A stretch of DNA of 7,998 nt from Methanothrix sp. (GTDB lineage Archaea > Halobacteriota > Methanosarcinia > Methanotrichales > Methanotrichaceae), in the NCBI GenBank assembly GCA_012798025.1, contig JAAZNX010000095.1:1-7998 (forward strand). Direction: 5' to 3'. The notes beneath the pieces are model-generated. The model was not told where the DNA came from, ran no database searches, and was given only the letters and a program-made list of their open reading frames with translations. Of this stretch, positions 6,241 to 7,998 are shown piece after piece; within the stretch, counting starts at the first letter, position 1, and each line of letters starts with the position of its first letter. Both the position numbers and the translations under genes were made by a program.

Positions 6241-7464
6241 TTATTCAGGTCCCTGGGCTAGGGCCTCAGCTTTTCTTTTTATCTCTCGTGGGTCTTGGGG
6301 AACGCGGGCAACGCCAGTCTCAATAGCAGCACGCGCCACTGCTTCCGCCACTGTGGGAACTACTCTTCTGTCCAAGGGTGAGGGTATGATGCACTCCTCA
6401 GAGATATTCTCCACCAGGCTCGCAATGGCCCGCGAAGCTGCGATCTTCATGGGCTCATTGATGTCGCTTGCCCGGACATCCAAGGCACCGCGAAAGATGC
6501 CGGGAAAGCCAAGCACATTGTTGACCTGATTTGGGAAGTCCGATCTGCCTGTGGCCACAATCCGCGCGCCCGCCTCCAATGCCAGGTTCGGCATGATCTC
6601 AGGCACAGGATTTGCCATGGCGAATACTATCGGATCTCGTGCCATGCTCCTAACCATGGCCTGGCTGACGATTCCTGCCACAGAGAGGCCCACGAAAACG
6701 TCTGCTCCAGCCATGGCGTCTGCCAGAGTGCCTGTGATCTTTCGGGGGTTGGTCGTCCTGGCAATCTCCTTTTTGATCGGGTTGAGATCGGGCCTGTCTG
6801 GATGGATCACACCCCGGCTGTCGCAGAGGACTGCATCGCGAACGCCGAAGCTCAAGAGAAAACTTGTGACCGCAATGCCTGCCGCACCTGCGCCGCTCAC
6901 AGCAACGCGGATATCTGAGAACTCCTTGCCCACCACTTTGAGAGCGTTGATCAACGCCGCCAGTGCAACGACGGCCGTTCCATGCTGGTCGTCGTGAAAG
7001 ACTGGTATATTCAGAATCTTCTTCAGCTGCTCCTCTATTACAAAGCAGCGAGGAGCGCTTATGTCCTCAAGGTTGATGCCTCCGAAGACCGGCTCAATTC
7101 TTGCCACAGTATCCACGATGACGGATGGATCCTTGGATGCGATGGCGATTGGAAATGCGTCAATGCCTGCGAAGTTCTTGAAGAGTATGGCCTTTCCTTC
7201 CATCACGGGGATTGAGGCCAAGGGCCCGATATCGCCCAAACCCAGGACCGCAGTGCCGTCAGTTACCACAGCCACGATATTTCCCTTGGCTGTATACTCG
7301 TAAACGTCTTCCGGATTCTTCTGGATCTCGCGACACGGCTCTGCGACCCCGGGGGTGTAAGCCAGGCTCAGATCCTGCTTGCTGCAGCATGGAACCTTGC
7401 TGTGAACGGCAATCTTGCCTTTTGCGCTCCTATGAAACGCCAGTGCATCATCTCGAAGAGACAT
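6241..7464 (-). CDS. NAD(P)-dependent malic enzyme (short form)
   Basis: This 407-residue cytosolic enzyme oxidatively decarboxylates malate to pyruvate and CO2 with a divalent metal and NAD(P)+. It is the compact prokaryotic form without the phosphotransacetylase-like domain of MaeB. Visible motifs, in order, are AYTPGVAEPC with catalytic Y36, TDGTAVLGLGDIG (68-80), GKAILFKNFAGIDAFPI with catalytic K91, and the metal ligands E133-D134 in NLEDISAPR. Then come FHDDQHGTA (156-164) with D158/D159, the Rossmann motif GAGAAG (191-196), FAMANPVPE (281-289) and TGRSDFPNQVNN (305-316). The start at 7464 (MSLRDDALAFH) matches the usual N-terminus and has AGGTG 5 nt upstream. The frame stays open for 77 more codons, but that stretch is antisense to the tRNA and its promoter and is not plausible coding. 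In a methanogen it would link C4 acids to pyruvate; direction and cofactor preference are not determined. Confidence 0.9.
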   Translation of the reverse strand: MSLRDDALAFHRSAKGKIAVHSKVPCCSKQDLSLAYTPGVAEPCREIQKNPEDVYEYTAKGNIVAVVTDGTAVLGLGDIGPLASIPVMEGKAILFKNFAGIDAFPIAIASKDPSVIVDTVARIEPVFGGINLEDISAPRCFVIEEQLKKILNIPVFHDDQHGTAVVALAALINALKVVGKEFSDIRVAVSGAGAAGIAVTSFLLSFGVRDAVLCDSRGVIHPDRPDLNPIKKEIARTTNPRKITGTLADAMAGADVFVGLSVAGIVSQAMVRSMARDPIVFAMANPVPEIMPNLALEAGARIVATGRSDFPNQVNNVLGFPGIFRGALDVRASDINEPMKIAASRAIASLVENISEECIIPSPLDRRVVPTVAEAVARAAIETGVARVPQDPREIKRKAEALAQGPE

Positions 7465-7469
7465 TACAA

Positions 7470-7474
7470 CACCT
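7470..7474 (-). promoter_or_regulatory. Ribosome binding site of malic enzyme
   Basis: AGGTG on the minus strand lies 5 nt before the ATG at 7464-7462. It supports that start over the much longer upstream open frame. Confidence 0.55.
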
Positions 7475-7514
7475 GGATTTTGGATATTAAATGGACAGTT
7501 CTGGAGGAGCAACA

Positions 7515-7523
7515 GATATAAAG
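7515..7523. promoter_or_regulatory. TATA element between malic enzyme and tRNA-Ser, possibly used in both directions
   Basis: Read on the plus strand, GATATAAAG is centred about 31 nt before the tRNA 5' end, right for a tRNA transcript with a short leader. Read on the minus strand it is CTTTATATC, a better box A. That places malic enzyme initiation near 7493, giving a leader of about 29 nt that contains the AGGTG element. A second minus-strand AT element (ATTTAATATCC, 7492 down to 7482) could instead give a leaderless malic enzyme mRNA. Bidirectional use of one element is inferred from spacing only. Confidence 0.5.
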
Positions 7524-7571
7524 CATGGGCCAGACGGAGAACTGATCGGGCCGGGGTGGCAGAGCGGACAA

Positions 7572-7605
7572 TTTCCGTCGCCAAATGCAGACGGCGGGAG
7601 TTCAT
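7572..7605 (+). other. Predicted 34-nt archaeal tRNA intron in the D-loop (position 21/22)
   Basis: Boundaries come from a bulge-helix-bulge fit. The central helix is GGAC (7566-7569) with GTTC (7600-7603): four pairs, one G-U. The 3-nt bulges are AAT (7570-7572) and ATA (7604-7606), each cut after the second base. The intron body forms a helix pairing 7573-7580 with 7592-7599: eight pairs including two G-U. The outer helix is weak, with only the D stem beyond an internal loop, so this is a relaxed motif. Splicing yields the D-loop with A21. Exact ends could shift by a base or two. Confidence 0.7.
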
Positions 7606-7656
7606 ACGCGGCAGGCTCGAGACCTGTTGTCCCTTCCAGGGACGCTTGGGTTCAAA

Positions 7657-7689
7657 ATGGCAGGGCGAAAAGGAGCCTTGCCAGGAAAA
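7657..7689 (+). other. Predicted 33-nt archaeal tRNA intron in the T-loop (position 59/60)
   Basis: The intron forms a strong hairpin, TGGCAGGGC (7658-7666) with GCCTTGCCA (7675-7683): nine pairs, one G-U, with an 8-nt loop. The flanking bulge-helix-bulge has the intact T stem as outer helix. The central helix is TTCA (7651-7654) with GGAA (7684-7687): three Watson-Crick pairs plus A-G. The bulges are AAA (7655-7657) and AAT (7688-7690). Cutting after the second base of each bulge leaves the loop TTCAAAT. Because both borders are A runs, the cut position is ambiguous by up to three bases without changing the product. Confidence 0.78.
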
Positions 7690-7703
7690 TCCCAACCCCG
7701 GCG

Positions 7704-7711
7704 TTATATAT
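7704..7711 (+). promoter_or_regulatory. Box A of the L40e gene, abutting the tRNA 3' end
   Basis: TTATATAT begins at the base immediately after the tRNA discriminator (7703). It is a near-consensus archaeal TATA box and predicts initiation around 7733, with a leader of about 28 nt before the L40e ATG. Within that leader GAGCTGAT (7750-7757) differs at one base from the anti-16S complement GAGGTGAT and may be the ribosome binding site. Confidence 0.6.
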
Positions 7712-7761
7712 TTCGGAAAGTTTCATATCCGAGTACATCGGGACTAAAAGAGCTGATTGTA

Positions 7762-7911
7762 ATGGCTAGATTTCCAGAGGCAGAAAACAGAACATTGAAT
7801 CTCAAGATATGCATGCGCTGCAATGCGCGAAATCCCATAAAAGCAACCCGCTGCCGTAAGTGCGGCTATCGCGGCCTGAGGATGAAGTCCAAGGAGAGCA
7901 AGACAGCTTAA
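7762..7911 (+). CDS. rpl40e: Large-subunit ribosomal protein L40e
   Basis: This 49-residue basic protein is the full archaeal L40e length, without the ubiquitin fusion seen in eukaryotes. It begins [13 protein letters not shown] and contains a zinc-binding CMRC-x10-CRKC module (C17, C20, C31, C34) followed by [11 protein letters not shown], the family signature. It is a component of the 50S ribosomal subunit. The start at 7762 is chosen because the family begins MARFPEAE. Longer in-frame extensions to the left run through the tRNA gene and are not real. It is preceded by a box A directly after tRNA-Ser and followed with no spacer by a lipid-synthesis gene, so L40e and that gene are likely one transcript. 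Confidence 0.95.
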   Translation: MARFPEAENRTLNLKICMRCNARNPIKATRCRKCGYRGLRMKSKESKTA

Positions 7912-7998
7912 ATGAAGTTAGAGGTAGGAGGGGTCGAGAAGCTGCTGCGCCAGGCTGTATCGCAGCATGGGGCTGGCCATCTAACGCTGATCGACCCG
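7912..7998 (+). CDS. Geranylgeranylglyceryl phosphate synthase-like protein (3' partial, N-terminal 29 residues)
   Basis: The ATG at 7912-7914 follows the L40e stop codon with no intervening base, and the frame runs off the window. Only 29 residues are visible. HLTLIDP (23-29) near residue 25 is the first beta-strand motif of the GGGP synthase/PcrB TIM-barrel family (usually followed by DK or a similar pair), preceded by a helix with EKLLRQAVSQHGAG. The family joins geranylgeranyl diphosphate to glycerol-1-phosphate in the first committed step of archaeal membrane lipid synthesis. The nearest Shine-Dalgarno-like element (AAGGAG, 7891-7896, inside L40e) is 15 nt upstream, so translation may be coupled to L40e termination. 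The assignment rests on a short segment and on the archaeal context. Confidence 0.65.
   Translation, partial: MKLEVGGVEKLLRQAVSQHGAGHLTLIDP

Larger units (their letters stand above)
7550..7703 (+). tRNA. tRNA-Ser(CGA) with introns in the D-loop and T-loop
   Basis: This is a class II tRNA whose exons are 7550-7571, 7606-7656 and 7690-7703, giving an 87-nt mature molecule before CCA. The acceptor stem GCCGGGG (7550-7556) pairs perfectly with CCCCGGC (7696-7702), and the discriminator is G7703, as expected for serine. The D-arm begins GCAG with GG at 7566-7567. The anticodon stem GCAGG (7611-7615) pairs with CCTGT (7623-7627) around a 7-nt loop with anticodon CGA at 7618-7620. The long variable arm has a 5-bp stem (GTCCC 7629-7633 with GGGAC 7639-7643). 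The T stem TTGGG (7646-7650) pairs perfectly with CCCAA (7691-7695), but 40 nt rather than 7 lie between the strands, and the D-loop is similarly enlarged. Removing 34 and 33 nt restores normal loops, including A21 and TTCAAAT. The 37/38 site has no intron. One weak point is an A12-C23 mismatch in the D stem. CCA is not encoded. It reads UCG codons. Confidence 0.88.

Noticed and set aside
6551..6997. Plus-strand open frame of 148 codons opposite malic enzyme
   Set aside because: It is an alanine/threonine-rich shadow of the conserved malic enzyme frame with no motif of its own.
7570..7602. Hairpin 7570-7580/7592-7602 as a terminator or independent small RNA
   Set aside because: It lies inside the tRNA gene with intact flanking tRNA parts and no T-run; intron folding explains it better.
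7465..7695. N-terminal extension of malic enzyme by 77 codons on the minus strand
   Set aside because: The extra residues do not resemble the family, the segment is antisense to the tRNA and its promoter, and MSLRDDALAFH at 7464 has its own ribosome binding site.
7550..7703. tRNA pseudogene or tRNA split by a mobile element
   Set aside because: All stems needed for function are intact once two short segments with bulge-helix-bulge borders are removed; no target duplication or integrase sequence is seen.
7585..7761. Upstream in-frame extension of L40e
   Set aside because: It would translate the tRNA-Ser gene; L40e proteins begin at MARFPEAE and are about 49 residues.

Overview
The window looks like chromosomal DNA of a methanogenic or closely related euryarchaeon, most likely Methanothrix-like (Methanotrichaceae, Methanosarcinales). 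This is an inference with no database search behind it. The grounds are a 49-residue ribosomal protein L40e of archaeal type, the start of a geranylgeranylglyceryl phosphate synthase-like gene (ether-lipid synthesis), TATA-type core promoters, a DUF11 surface protein, a secreted papain-like protease with PKD domains, and AGG/AGA/CTG-rich codon use at moderately high GC.

Left part, all on the plus strand: the 3' portion of a DUF11 surface protein with a cysteine-rich tail (1-1304); a GalE-like NAD-dependent sugar epimerase (1367-2287); ketopantoate reductase panE (2382-3368), followed 10 nt later by a SAM-dependent methyltransferase (3379-4173); and a secreted multidomain C1A protease with an SdrD-B-like N-terminal domain and two PKD domains (4224-6227). 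DUF11 protein, epimerase and protease suggest a cell-envelope theme; panE belongs to coenzyme A synthesis.

Right part: a malic enzyme on the minus strand (6241-7464) converges on the protease with only 13 nt between the stop codons. Its promoter region is shared with a divergently oriented tRNA gene. Translation and lipid genes follow on the plus strand: tRNA-Ser(CGA), L40e (7762-7911), and the first 29 codons of the GGGP synthase-like gene, which starts directly after the L40e stop.

The most interesting object is the tRNA-Ser(CGA) at 7550-7703. It is contiguous and complete only if two introns are removed: 34 nt from the D-loop and 33 nt from the T-loop. Each is flanked by a bulge-helix-bulge-like structure, and there is no intron at the usual 37/38 site. 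The predicted mature tRNA is 87 nt with perfect acceptor and T stems, a 5-bp variable arm and a G discriminator. Other points of note are a perfect 16-bp palindrome upstream of panE, a TATA element that may serve both malic enzyme and tRNA, and very tight packing of the tRNA, L40e and lipid genes. No IS element, CRISPR array or phage gene is seen, and no gene-free stretch exceeds 300 nt.
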